A DNA stretch of 64,000 bases from CAYNLK01 sp964398055 (GCA_964398055.1 CAYNLK010000024.1:1-64000); one strand, 5' to 3'. Shown: positions 25,299-34,070, counted from the stretch's first letter. A program made the numbers and translations. The notes: generated by a model not told the origin, from the letters alone.

Positions 25299-25419
25299 GG
25301 CTCATGTCCAGAACAAACGCAAAAGTGACCGGCACTTTTCGTTAATGAAGAAACAGTCGCCAAAGACGAGATTGAATTGGAATTGTTTAAGTGCCGGTCA
25401 CTTGTACTTAACATGAGCC
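25299..25419. repeat. Palindromic repeat, family member B
   Basis: AAGTGACCGGCACTT (25323-25337) and AAGTGCCGGTCACTT (25389-25403) are inverted. A second pair lies outside them: GGCTCATGT (25299-25307) and ACATGAGCC (25411-25419). The interior differs from copies A, C and D, so only the palindromic ends are shared. It occupies most of the 403-bp gap between the carboxylase operon and the restriction gene; the rest of that gap shows nothing recognisable. Confidence 0.7.
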
Positions 25420-25451
25420 AAGCTAATCTTGATTGAAAGTCTGTTTGCAAT

Positions 25452-26327
25452 ATGTCGAATCAACCACTTGCTGAGGTGTTCGGTTTTCCCGCCGATAATT
25501 TATCCGCTACGGCTGAACGATACCGTAGAAACAAACTTTGTCCCTACAACAACAAAGTCCCTTCTTGTACCAAAGACAAAGCCAAAGATCCTTTGGGCGT
25601 TTGTAGCATTTTTGATGGCAACCAAGTTGCTGTCACTTGTCCTATCCGGTTTCGGCAAGATTGGCTGATTGTTGAAGATGCTGCCAGTTTTCTGTTCCCA
25701 CCTAATACAACCTGGACCTCATTACAGGAAATCAGGCTCAACGATGCTCAGGGTAAAACGGCCGGCAATATTGATTTTGTGCTGGTCGCTTACGATGCGG
25801 CAGGTCAAATTACGGATTTTGGCTCACTTGAAGTTCAGGCGGTCTATATTTCCGGCAATGTACGGCAACCATTTGCCCAATATATGGCCGATAGAGAAAC
25901 CAACAAGGATATGATTTGGACAGCCACCAATGTCAGGGCCGATTATCTATCATCTTCACGCAAGAGATTAGTGCCACAAATGCTCTACAAAGGGGCTATC
26001 TTGCAAGCTTGGAAAAAAAAGCAAGCCGTAGCCCTGCACCGGGCTTTCTATGACACGCTCCCTGAATTGTCAGAAGTTGCTCGGAATGAAGCCGATATTG
26101 CCTGGCTCATTTACGATCTTGAGTTTATCCAGGGGCAAAATCGATACCAGTTAGTCCCGCACAAAACCGTTTACACTCAATTTGGTCCGGCATTGCAGAG
26201 AATCACAACACCCGAGGCAGGGTCGATTGAAGAATTTGTGAGTGAATTACAGGCAAAGCTTGATGAGAAGTTAGAGAACACCTATCCGCCTGATGCGCCC
26301 ACGTTAACAGATATCATCCAGCCGTAA
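25452..26327 (+). CDS. NotI-like restriction endonuclease
   Basis: This 291-residue protein resembles the NotI family. Four cysteines (30, 39, 51, 63) in a CPYNN...SC...VC...TC arrangement match the metal-binding motif of NotI. Asp108 in GNIDF with Glu127 and Gln129 in SLEVQ match the Asp/Glu/Gln active site known for NotI, a PD-(D/E)XK variant. The methyltransferase gene starts 8 bp downstream, so the two should form a type II restriction-modification system. The region is visibly richer in A+T than its neighbours and is bordered by a palindromic repeat, which suggests transfer. No strong ribosome site is seen. Confidence 0.72.
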   Translation: MSNQPLAEVFGFPADNLSATAERYRRNKLCPYNNKVPSCTKDKAKDPLGVCSIFDGNQVAVTCPIRFRQDWLIVEDAASFLFPPNTTWTSLQEIRLNDAQGKTAGNIDFVLVAYDAAGQITDFGSLEVQAVYISGNVRQPFAQYMADRETNKDMIWTATNVRADYLSSSRKRLVPQMLYKGAILQAWKKKQAVALHRAFYDTLPELSEVARNEADIAWLIYDLEFIQGQNRYQLVPHKTVYTQFGPALQRITTPEAGSIEEFVSELQAKLDEKLENTYPPDAPTLTDIIQP

Positions 26328-26335
26328 GTACTCCA

Positions 26336-27214
26336 ATGGCTTACCAATACTCGTTTCTACTGCAACAAGATGAAATTGTGAATGTGGCTTCCGTACCATT
26401 GCGAAGCCCATTTCGTTACCCTGGTGGCAAGACCTGGTTAGTGCCCCGTATCCGGCGATGGCTTGCCAGTCTACCCTCAAAACCAGAGGAATTTATTGAG
26501 CCGTTTACAGGCGGCGGTATCGTGGGTCTTACAGTTGCTTTTGAAAACTTAGCCGATCGCGTTACATTGGTTGAGTTAGATCATCAAATTGCCGCCGTTT
26601 GGAGAACAATCCTTCACGGCGATGGTGAGTGGTTGGCAAATAGGATAGTTGAATTCAATTTTTCGCCTGAAACGGTTGAGGCAGAATTAGCCAGAACTGA
26701 TTTATCTATTGAGCAACAAGCTTTTCAGACTATCCTCAAAAACCGGGTCAATCGCGGCGGAATTTTAGCGCCTGGTGCGGGCAAAGTAAGGCATGGCGAG
26801 AACGGCAAAGGTCTTGCCTCTCGTTGGTATCCCGAAACCCTAAGTAACCGCATCCGAAAAATTATTAGGCTTCGAAACAGATTTACCTTTATTGAGGGAG
26901 ATGGAATAGAAGTATTAAAAGATAGTTTGCACCGGACAGATGCCGTTTTCTTTATAGACCCACCCTACACAGCCGGGGGTAAAAGTGCAGGTAGTCGTCT
27001 TTATACGCACTGCGAACTTGACCATGATCAATTGTTTGAGATAAGCAGCCGACTTGCCGGTGATTTTTTGATGACTTATAGCAATGACAAGGACGTAAAA
27101 AGTTTAGCTCAAAAATATCACCTGGTAATGAAAGAAATTGCGATGAAAAATACGCACCATGCCAAGATGACGGAGTTACTTATTGGACGTAATTTGGATT
27201 GGGATATCGGCTAA
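26336..27214 (+). CDS. D12-class DNA adenine N6-methyltransferase
   Basis: This 292-residue protein has the Dam-like signature FRYPGGK (about 26-32) for S-adenosylmethionine binding, EPFTGGGIVGLTV, and the catalytic DPPY in FFIDPPYTAGG (about 211-214). The order of motifs is that of the alpha-type D12 class, which methylates adenine at N6. A conserved RVNRGGIL segment lies between. It should protect host DNA from the NotI-like nuclease. An adenine methylase implies a recognition sequence that contains A, unlike the all-GC site of NotI itself. Confidence 0.88.
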   Translation: MAYQYSFLLQQDEIVNVASVPLRSPFRYPGGKTWLVPRIRRWLASLPSKPEEFIEPFTGGGIVGLTVAFENLADRVTLVELDHQIAAVWRTILHGDGEWLANRIVEFNFSPETVEAELARTDLSIEQQAFQTILKNRVNRGGILAPGAGKVRHGENGKGLASRWYPETLSNRIRKIIRLRNRFTFIEGDGIEVLKDSLHRTDAVFFIDPPYTAGGKSAGSRLYTHCELDHDQLFEISSRLAGDFLMTYSNDKDVKSLAQKYHLVMKEIAMKNTHHAKMTELLIGRNLDWDIG

Positions 27215-27226
27215 AGGAGGATAAAA

Positions 27227-29155
27227 ATGGAAATGAACACCAACAAAGTTGAAACGGAGGCGAAGTTCGTTATCTCTGACGCCTCCGTTTTTTCTGCCCT
27301 GCAAGAGATCACTCAGTTAGGTTCTTTTGAATTGAAACCGGTTGGTGTTTATACCCTGGTTGACCGTTATCTCGATACCGCCAGTCGCCAGATGTTTCGA
27401 GCCGGGTTCGCCTGTCGCATCCGGCAAGTGAACAGCCGGCAGCTCCTCACCCTCAAAGCCACCGCCCCCGCCGACGGCGGTTTGCATCGGCGGCAGGAGT
27501 TTGAGGTGGAGATAGAAAGCGAACAGCCACAACTCTGGCCCGACAGCGAGGCCAAAAAGCTGGTGTTGCAAACTGTTGGCGACGCCCCCTTGCAAACGTT
27601 GTTTGTGGTTCACCAAACTCGACAGCAGTATCACGTTTTTCGGCAGGATCGGCTAGTGATCGAGTTCAGTTTGGATGAGGTTGCTTTTAACGATCCGGCT
27701 GTGGTTGACTACTGTGGTCTGGAGGCCGAACTGACCGCCGATGGCGTCGAGACCGACCTGGTTGAGTTGGTTGAGGCGCTCCAGGCCAACTGGCTGCTCC
27801 AGCCGGATAGTCTGAGCAAGTTTGAGCGAGGTTTAGCCAATTTGAATCGATCGGCTCAGGAAGTCGCGGCTCAAACCTTAAGTGACGCAGAAAAGTCGCA
27901 ACTGAGTCAAATTGCCGGTGGCGATAATAAAATTCTGTCGCGCCGGGCGATGATCATTCTCATGGGCGAGGCCGGCCGCTCGTCGGCCAACATTGCCGGT
28001 GAGTTGGAGTTGTCGGTGCGCACGGTGCGGCGCTGGCAAAGGGAATTTGCCAAAAAACGATTGGCTATTTTTCCCGAGAAGGTTCTGCAACAATCGCTCT
28101 TCCGCTCAGATGTAAAAACTGATGGCACGCTCCAACCTAAAGATCAGGTAAAGGTTCGCAAAACCAAACGTGAAAGCAAGCCGGTAGTCAAGTATCGCCC
28201 TCGCAAAAAGATTGGGCTAAAGCCAACCGACACAATGGCGGAAGCGGGTCGCAAGGTGCTGGGATTTTATTTTGCTCAAATGCTCAAGCACGAACCGGGC
28301 ACTCGGCTGGGCAAAGATATCGAGGCCCTGCACGATATGCGGGTGGCCACCCGGCGGATGCGGGCTGCTCTGGCTGTTTTTGGTTCAGCCTTCACCAAGA
28401 AGAAACATAAACGGCTCAAACAAGGGTTGCAGGCCACCGGGCGGGCCCTCGGTCCGGTCCGAGATTTGGATGTGTTAATGGACAAGTTAGAACGTTACCA
28501 GCAGGGGTTACCGGAGGCCGACCGCGCCGGCCTTACCGCTCTCCTTGACGCCTGGGATAGCCAGCGGCAGGCAGCCCGGGCCCGGATGTTGGCCTATCTG
28601 GATAGCCAGGAGTATCTCCGGTTCAAGCAGTATCTGCTTAAATTTGTCGAAACCGAAGATTTTGGAGCCAGGCCCCAACCCCGCGGGGTTCCGGTGGCTT
28701 ATCAATTGCGGCACATTGTCCCCCGGCTTGTTTACAGCCGGTACGAGGAAGTAGGGGCATACGAGCTTTTGCTTCAAAATGCCTCAATTGAAACGTTGCA
28801 TCAATTACGCTTAACTTTCAAGGCTTTTCGATACACTCTGGAATTTTTTCAGGAGTTGTTGGGGAAAGAAGTGCAAACCATCATCAGTGAGGTTAAAGCG
28901 ATGCAAGATCACCTGGGCGCGCTCAATGACGCCGACGTTGCCAGCCACCTCTTGCGCGACTTTCTGGCCGATTGGGAGGAGCAGCAGGCTGTATTACCCT
29001 TGCTTGAACGCCAAAGCCCGGCTCAAATTACAGGTTATCTCAACTCAAAGTTAGAAGAGCGACATCGCCTGCTCGTTTCTTTTCCGGCGGCCTGGAGCCA
29101 TTTCAACCGGCCTAAATTTCGCCGCCAGTTGGCCCGGGCCGTCGGCAATCTGTGA
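27227..29155 (+). CDS. CYTH-HTH-CHAD domain protein
   Basis: The N-terminal CYTH domain (about 6-210) has the ExExK metal motif as ETEAK (Glu9, Glu11, Lys13) and the RxR-type strands of a triphosphate tunnel enzyme. Residues about 225-285 carry a helix-turn-helix (SRRAMIILMGEAGRSSANIA, then ELSVRTVRRWQREF). A basic linker follows. The CHAD domain (about 345-640) has HDMRVATRRMRAAL and the second-repeat HQLRLTFKAFRYTLEF. CHAD domains bind polyphosphate, and CYTH enzymes hydrolyse triphosphate. The start at 27227 has a perfect AAGGAGG 6 bp upstream. The HTH between the two domains is unusual. Confidence 0.88.
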   Translation: MEMNTNKVETEAKFVISDASVFSALQEITQLGSFELKPVGVYTLVDRYLDTASRQMFRAGFACRIRQVNSRQLLTLKATAPADGGLHRRQEFEVEIESEQPQLWPDSEAKKLVLQTVGDAPLQTLFVVHQTRQQYHVFRQDRLVIEFSLDEVAFNDPAVVDYCGLEAELTADGVETDLVELVEALQANWLLQPDSLSKFERGLANLNRSAQEVAAQTLSDAEKSQLSQIAGGDNKILSRRAMIILMGEAGRSSANIAGELELSVRTVRRWQREFAKKRLAIFPEKVLQQSLFRSDVKTDGTLQPKDQVKVRKTKRESKPVVKYRPRKKIGLKPTDTMAEAGRKVLGFYFAQMLKHEPGTRLGKDIEALHDMRVATRRMRAALAVFGSAFTKKKHKRLKQGLQATGRALGPVRDLDVLMDKLERYQQGLPEADRAGLTALLDAWDSQRQAARARMLAYLDSQEYLRFKQYLLKFVETEDFGARPQPRGVPVAYQLRHIVPRLVYSRYEEVGAYELLLQNASIETLHQLRLTFKAFRYTLEFFQELLGKEVQTIISEVKAMQDHLGALNDADVASHLLRDFLADWEEQQAVLPLLERQSPAQITGYLNSKLEERHRLLVSFPAAWSHFNRPKFRRQLARAVGNL

Positions 29156-29161
29156 GCATCA

Positions 29162-29189
29162 AAAAAGCCGACCCGGCGGTCGGCTTTTT
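29162..29189. terminator. Bidirectional terminator between convergent genes
   Basis: AAAAAGCCGACC (29162-29173) pairs with GGTCGGCTTTTT (29178-29189) around a 4-base loop, with A and T tracts serving both strands. Confidence 0.85.
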
Positions 29190-29207
29190 CATTCATAATG
29201 TCAACGT

Positions 29208-30161
29208 CTAATTTTCGCGGGCGGCCAGGGTGCGGGCGATGATGGCCTCGAGTTCTTGCTTTTGTTCACGTTTAGCCCTGGTAGACATTCTGGCCGGGCC
29301 GCTGGATTTTTTTTCGCTTTGGAAGGCCGCGTAAGCCAGGGCCATCGCCGTTGGGGCGGATTCCCCTTCGGCCTCCACCGGTTCCTCCGCTCGAATTTCT
29401 TCAGGCTCAGGCTCAGGCTCAACTACTTCAGGTTCGGGTGGCGGCGGTGGGGCCAGCAAAGCCTTGATCGATAAATCCACTTGCCGTTTCTTCCGATTGA
29501 CCTTCAAAACCTTTACCCTGACCTTATCACCAATCGTCAATGCTTCTTCGGGATGGTTGATATAGTCGTGGGTGATTTGCGAGATATGGACCAGACCTTC
29601 GCGGTCGCTATCGATGTCGATAAATGCGCCGTAAGACTCTAGGCGGGTGACCACCCCTTCAAGCTCATCCTCTTCATTGATGTCTCTAAAGCGGCGAGTG
29701 ATGGGCTTAACCATCGTCAAGCTGATGCGCCCCCGCTTCTTGTCGACTTTTTTGACCCAAACGTCAACTTCTTGCCCCTCGCTGACCACATCGGTCACCT
29801 TATCGACCTTTTGTCTGGACAGCTCCGAAATATGAACCAACCCGTCCTGGGGCAAACCGATGTCAACAAATGCGCCAAAATTGGTAATATTTTTGACTTT
29901 GCCTGTGAGATGCTGGCGCGGCTTCAAATTAAGGATCGAGATGGGTTCATCGGCTGCCGGTGTGCCTGTTGGTTCGGCTTCCTCGATCCCGAGGGGTTCA
30001 GCGACTACTTCGGTGATGACTGACAAGTCGTCGGTTTGGGGTGTTTCCGGGGCTACATTGGTCTCAGCCGGCGAGGAAGGGATGGAAACGGCTGTTTCAG
30101 TCTCGGTTTCAACGCCAGTCTCAGTCGTTTCTGCCGCCACGGCTGTTTCTTGATCGCTCAT
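29208..30161 (-). CDS. S1 RNA-binding domain protein (two S1 repeats)
   Basis: Two S1 domains are clear: residues about 80-150 (LTGKVKNITNFGAFVDIG...GLVHISEL) and 163-235 (LEGVVTRLESYGAFIDID...GLVHISQI). They are flanked by a Thr/Glu-rich acidic N-terminus (1-75) and a Pro/Glu-rich C-terminus ending in a basic helix. This resembles the RpsA/Tex/YugI group, which binds single-stranded RNA on ribosomes or in RNA decay. With two S1 repeats it is not a full ribosomal protein S1. It is divergent from mazG, separated by a 419-bp region holding a MITE. Confidence 0.85.
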   Translation of the reverse strand: MSDQETAVAAETTETGVETETETAVSIPSSPAETNVAPETPQTDDLSVITEVVAEPLGIEEAEPTGTPAADEPISILNLKPRQHLTGKVKNITNFGAFVDIGLPQDGLVHISELSRQKVDKVTDVVSEGQEVDVWVKKVDKKRGRISLTMVKPITRRFRDINEEDELEGVVTRLESYGAFIDIDSDREGLVHISQITHDYINHPEEALTIGDKVRVKVLKVNRKKRQVDLSIKALLAPPPPPEPEVVEPEPEPEEIRAEEPVEAEGESAPTAMALAYAAFQSEKKSSGPARMSTRAKREQKQELEAIIARTLAAREN

Positions 30162-30307
30162 AATTCACTTCTCCTTACCAGCGCCACATTTTTTGGATTA
30201 GTCTGTGCGGACTTTGAGCTGTCGAAATTGGCGCTTTACTGTAAAAATAATAACAAGCCGCGATTATACCATACCCTACTTCTGGCTGGCAAATGCTATC
30301 TCTGACA

Positions 30308-30445
30308 GGGTGTGTCCAGAATTTTAGGTAGATAAGGTGACCGGCACTTTGACCACGATTTCTGAGCCAAAATTAAGGCAATTTGACGGCATTTCCAGGC
30401 CAAGATTAGGTGGAAGTGCCGGTCACCTAAAAATTGGACAGACCC
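30308..30445. mobile_element. MITE, family member C, with 8-bp target duplication
   Basis: The 138-bp element starts GGGTGTGTCCAGAATTTTAG and ends with the inverse, CTAAAAATTGGACAGACCC. Inside these lies the GGTGACCGGCACTT (30336-30349) / AAGTGCCGGTCACC (30414-30427) palindrome. It is bounded by the exact direct repeat CTCTGACA (30300-30307 and 30446-30453). It encodes nothing. Copy D at 34.1 kb is nearly the same over its full length. Confidence 0.88.
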
Positions 30446-30522
30446 CTCTGACAAGCCTTGAGTTGTGGCCGGGGGTTACCGGTCTGTGGTGCTGTTTGCC
30501 GGCGGCCAACCCGGTTAACCAC

Positions 30523-30552
30523 TTTCCTAAAAACCGGAGCAGCAGGTATAAT
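30523..30552 (+). promoter_or_regulatory. Candidate promoter of mazG
   Basis: TATAAT (30547-30552) with a poor -35 candidate TTTCCT (30523-30528, 18-bp spacing). It lies 70 bp after the MITE and 28 bp before the chosen start codon. Confidence 0.45.
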
Positions 30553-30580
30553 GTTGGAAATTCTGGTTATGGAGAGAGCT

Positions 30581-31720
30581 ATGTTGGTGAGGCTTGATTT
30601 TCTGGAGCCAATTCTAAACAGCTTAAACCTGGATTCAGTTGACAATTTACAGCTTGTCTATGCCGTGACGGTGGCCCAACATCACCATCCGCCCCTGGAA
30701 ACCGGTCGACCGGCCCTGGTTACCCATCTGCAGGGTCAAACTCTGGCTACCCGGCTAAAACGTACTCTGTTGAACGCCTATCCCGACCAGCATCCCGTCA
30801 GGTTGGTTCAAGCCGCCGGTGCCCCCGCCGAACGAGTCTGGAGCTGTCCGCTGGTTGAATTAAACCACCAGCCCAACCTGGCCGAGCCAACGACTCTTTT
30901 TCTGCCGGCCGCAGCGGTTGACGGCAGTTTTTCGACCTTTCAAGATACGATTGCCCACTTGCGTTCCCCGGTAGGCTGTCCCTGGGATCGCCAGCAGACC
31001 CACCGCAGCCTGCGACCTTATTTGTTGGAAGAGACTTATGAGGTTTTGGAAGCCCTTGACGCCGGTGATGCGACCGCCCTGGTCGAAGAGTTGGGCGACC
31101 TGCTGCTGCAAATCCTGCTACACGCCCAGATTGCCACCGAAGCAGGCGAGTTCAAGATGAGCGAGATCATCGGCTACATCAACCGGAAGTTGTGGCGGCG
31201 CCATCCCCACGTTTTTAGCGACGTGGTGGTCAACGGCGTGGCCGAGGTCACGGCCAATTGGGAGGCCATCAAGCGGGCCGAGAAGCAGGAGCGGGGCAAT
31301 CACCGGGGGGCTGATGAGCTAACCGACCCGTCTCCATCCGCCCTGGCCGGCGTGCCCAAGGGGCTGCCGGCCCTGGCCGAGGCGTTGGCTATCTCCAAGA
31401 AAGCGGTCCGGGTGGGCTTTGAGTGGCCCAACATCGAGGGGGTGCTGGACAAGCTGGTCGAGGAGGCCCATGAAATCGTTCAGGCCACCGAGCCGGAGAA
31501 TTTGGAGGCCGAGATCGGCGATCTGCTCTTCAGCGTGGTCAACCTGGCCCGCTGGCGTCAGATCGATCCGGAGAGCGCCCTGCGGGCCACCAATGCCCGC
31601 TTCACTCGCCGCTTTCAGCGTTTGGAGGCCCTGGCCGCGGCCGAGGGTAAAACCGTTCCTGAGATGTCAATTGCAGAATTGGACATCCTGTGGGAGAAAG
31701 CCAAAAACCTTGAGGTATGA
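30581..31720 (+). CDS. mazG: Nucleoside triphosphate pyrophosphohydrolase MazG with remnant methylase-like N-terminus
   Basis: Two MazG domains are present, around residues 125-235 (CPWDRQQTHRSLRPYLLEETYEVLEAL) and 255-370 (PALAEALAISKKAVRVGFEWPN, then EEAHEIVQA with EIGDLLFSVVNLAR). The EExxE/D metal motifs are intact. The enzyme removes pyrophosphate from NTPs, clearing abnormal nucleotides. The first 110 residues (HHHPPLETGRPALVTHL, LLNAYPDQHPVRLVQAAG) resemble only the C-terminal part of the tetrapyrrole-methylase domain found in YabN-type fusions. The start at 30581 is chosen because GGAGAG precedes it closely; 30551 and 30569 are alternatives. Confidence 0.88.
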   Translation: MLVRLDFLEPILNSLNLDSVDNLQLVYAVTVAQHHHPPLETGRPALVTHLQGQTLATRLKRTLLNAYPDQHPVRLVQAAGAPAERVWSCPLVELNHQPNLAEPTTLFLPAAAVDGSFSTFQDTIAHLRSPVGCPWDRQQTHRSLRPYLLEETYEVLEALDAGDATALVEELGDLLLQILLHAQIATEAGEFKMSEIIGYINRKLWRRHPHVFSDVVVNGVAEVTANWEAIKRAEKQERGNHRGADELTDPSPSALAGVPKGLPALAEALAISKKAVRVGFEWPNIEGVLDKLVEEAHEIVQATEPENLEAEIGDLLFSVVNLARWRQIDPESALRATNARFTRRFQRLEALAAAEGKTVPEMSIAELDILWEKAKNLEV

Positions 31721-32214
31721 ACTTCATATTCAACCCGGCGCCCATTATCGTTGCTCCTATACGCTCCAAGCCCCGCTACCGTTTGGTCCTCCTGTTGGCT
31801 GGCTTGCTACTGCCTCTGCTTGCCTGCGGCTTGTTGGCGCCCCAATACGAGCTGAACAATCAAGTCAGATTGGTGGTTTACGAATATGAGCGAGCCAAGC
31901 GCGGTCCGGTTGACGAGTTGGTGATTGCTTTCAATCGTAACGAACCTCGCCTGAAATTTGAAGGCCAGAATGAAAACGGTGGCCGCACGGTTTGGCTGTA
32001 TGATCTGGCCGCCCGGGAATATTTTGCCGAGCGTTCGCCGGAGTCAACCTTTATGTACATCCAAAAAATTGAATATTTTGACAATTACCAGCGGGCAGTC
32101 GTGACCGTTTACCGGGGCGATGGCAACGGCTATGTTGGTCGCGAGTTAACGCTGCAAAAAGAGCCTCAGAGTGACCGGTGGCTGGTTGTGGAGGAGCTGA
32201 CGCTTGACTCTTGA
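31717..32214 (+). CDS. Predicted lipoprotein of unknown function
   Basis: The gene overlaps mazG by 4 bp (ATGA), implying coupled translation. A basic N-terminus is followed by a hydrophobic stretch and LPLLACG, a lipobox with Cys at about residue 37. The rest (about 130 residues) is beta-rich and has repeated YEYERAKRGPVDE and YDLAAREYF segments. I recognise no family. It converges with the ABC exporter, with only 2 bp between stops. Its long pre-lipobox region is unusual, and a later start is possible. Confidence 0.7.
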   Translation: MNFIFNPAPIIVAPIRSKPRYRLVLLLAGLLLPLLACGLLAPQYELNNQVRLVVYEYERAKRGPVDELVIAFNRNEPRLKFEGQNENGGRTVWLYDLAAREYFAERSPESTFMYIQKIEYFDNYQRAVVTVYRGDGNGYVGRELTLQKEPQSDRWLVVEELTLDS

Positions 32215-32216
32215 CC

Positions 32217-34019
32217 CTACATCTCAAACTTAAACTGCATGGCGTGGAGTTTGCGGTACAGCCCATCTTCCCGGCTGAGCAGCTCAATGTGCGGGCCTTG
32301 CTCCACAATTCGCCCTTCAGCCAGCACCACAATCCAATCTGCTTTGTCGATGGTGCTCAGACGGTGGGCAATCACAAAGGTGGTGCGCGACCTCATCAGT
32401 CGCTCCAGTGCCTCCTGCACCAGATATTCCGACTCGCTGTCCAACGAGGAGGTGGCTTCGTCCAAAATCAGGATGCGCGGGTTCTTGAGAATGGCCCGGG
32501 CAATGGCGATGCGCTGGCGCTGGCCGCCGCTCAACTTGATCCCCCGCTCACCCACCCGAGTATCGTAGCCCTGCGGCATTTTCAGAATAAAGTCGTGGGC
32601 GTTGGCAGCCTTCGCCGCAGCTTCGATGTCGGCCTGGTTGGCCTCTAGTTGGCCGTAGCGAATATTTTCGCGGATCGTATCGGAGAACAGCATAGCCTCC
32701 TGCGGCACTATGCCAATCTGCCGGCGCAGGCTCAAACTAGTAACCTGCCGCACGTCGTGGCCATCGATGGTGATCTGGCCGGCGGTGACGTCATAAAAGC
32801 GGGGAATGAGGTTGACCAGGGTGCTCTTGCCGGCCCCGCTCGGTCCCACTAGCGCCACTACCTGGCCCGGCTGGGCCGTCAGTGAGACCTGGTGCAGCAC
32901 CGGCAAACTCGACTCGTACTCAAAGCTGACCTGTTCAAACCGAACCTGGCCGATGATCTCCGGCAGGGGATAGGCGTCCGGCCTATCGGCAATATCCGGC
33001 TGCACGTCTAAAAATTCAAACAGCCGCTGCGTGGCCCCCAACGCCGACTGAAATTGGCCGTACAGGCCGGAAAAGGCGGCAATGGGACCGGCGACCAGCA
33101 GGGTGTAGATAAGGTAGGCGATCAGCTCGCCGGGGGAAAGGCGGCCCTGGAGCACCTGGTAACTGCCAAACCAGAGGGTGATGGTGATCGACATCAGGGC
33201 CATAAAGCCGATGATCGGGGCCAGGATGGCCGAAATTTTCACCCGCCGCAGCGCCGCGGCAAAGGTTGCCTCTACTTTGGCGTCAAACCGGGAGATCTCA
33301 TAAGCCTCGCGCGCAAACGATTTGACGATCCGGATGCCACCCACGCTCTCTTCCAGCACGGCCGAGGCTTCGGCCAGGTTGTCCTGCACTTCGGTCGCTG
33401 CCCGGCGAATTTGGCGTCCCAGGTAGACCATCGTCAGCGTAACAATGGGAATGCCCAGTAGAATCAGACTGGTCAAGCGCCAATCGAGCCAGAAGAGAAA
33501 GATCACGCCGCCAATCAGGGTCAGCGTTTGGCGTAGCAGATTGATCAGGTTGTCGGTTACGGCCGCTTGGAGAGTGGTGACATCATTGGTCAGCCGCGAG
33601 ATGATCTCGCCGGTGCGCCGGTCGGCAAAGAAACGGAGCGATAGGGCCAGCAGGTGGTGGTATAATTCCCGGCGCAGGTCGGTAACCACCCGCTCACCGA
33701 CATAACCCAGGTTGTAGCGATTGATGAGGCTGAAAACTGCCTGGGCCACGAAGATGATAACCAGCAGGCCGGCAAAACGGTTCAGCAGGGCCAGATCACG
33801 TTCCACAAAGACCACGTCCACCACACTGCGGACCACCAGCGGCAGCGCCAACCCCAGCAACGTCCCGGCGACCAGGGCAATAGCGGCCAGTACCATCCGC
33901 CGGCTGTAGGGCCTGACGTAACCCAGCAACCGGCCGTACTCGACCAGCCGTTCCCGGTTGATGGGCAGGCGCTCTTCCTGGTTGGTTTTGGCCGGATTGG
34001 GCCGGCGAAATCTAAACAT
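32217..34019 (-). CDS. ABC exporter, fused permease-ATPase (MsbA/MDR type)
   Basis: The 600-residue half-transporter has a six-helix type 1 exporter domain (about 30-330) and a nucleotide-binding domain (about 350-590). The latter carries Walker A GPSGAGKST, Q-loop VPQEAMLFSDT, signature LSGGQRQRIAIARA, Walker B ILILDEATSSLD and the switch His in IAHRLST. It should work as a homodimer exporting lipids, drugs or peptides. The substrate is unknown, as no cargo gene is next to it. The start at 34019 is 51 bp from a MITE insertion that lies upstream of its promoter region. Confidence 0.92.
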   Translation of the reverse strand: MFRFRRPNPAKTNQEERLPINRERLVEYGRLLGYVRPYSRRMVLAAIALVAGTLLGLALPLVVRSVVDVVFVERDLALLNRFAGLLVIIFVAQAVFSLINRYNLGYVGERVVTDLRRELYHHLLALSLRFFADRRTGEIISRLTNDVTTLQAAVTDNLINLLRQTLTLIGGVIFLFWLDWRLTSLILLGIPIVTLTMVYLGRQIRRAATEVQDNLAEASAVLEESVGGIRIVKSFAREAYEISRFDAKVEATFAAALRRVKISAILAPIIGFMALMSITITLWFGSYQVLQGRLSPGELIAYLIYTLLVAGPIAAFSGLYGQFQSALGATQRLFEFLDVQPDIADRPDAYPLPEIIGQVRFEQVSFEYESSLPVLHQVSLTAQPGQVVALVGPSGAGKSTLVNLIPRFYDVTAGQITIDGHDVRQVTSLSLRRQIGIVPQEAMLFSDTIRENIRYGQLEANQADIEAAAKAANAHDFILKMPQGYDTRVGERGIKLSGGQRQRIAIARAILKNPRILILDEATSSLDSESEYLVQEALERLMRSRTTFVIAHRLSTIDKADWIVVLAEGRIVEQGPHIELLSREDGLYRKLHAMQFKFEM

Positions 34020-34070
34020 GGCCGGAGTGTATCACGGTCCCCCGGCGAAGGCAAGCGATTCGGATGCGTC

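Noticed and set aside
25199..25450. An 83-codon minus-strand frame upstream of the restriction gene
   Set aside because: It runs through palindromic repeat B and has no protein-like pattern.
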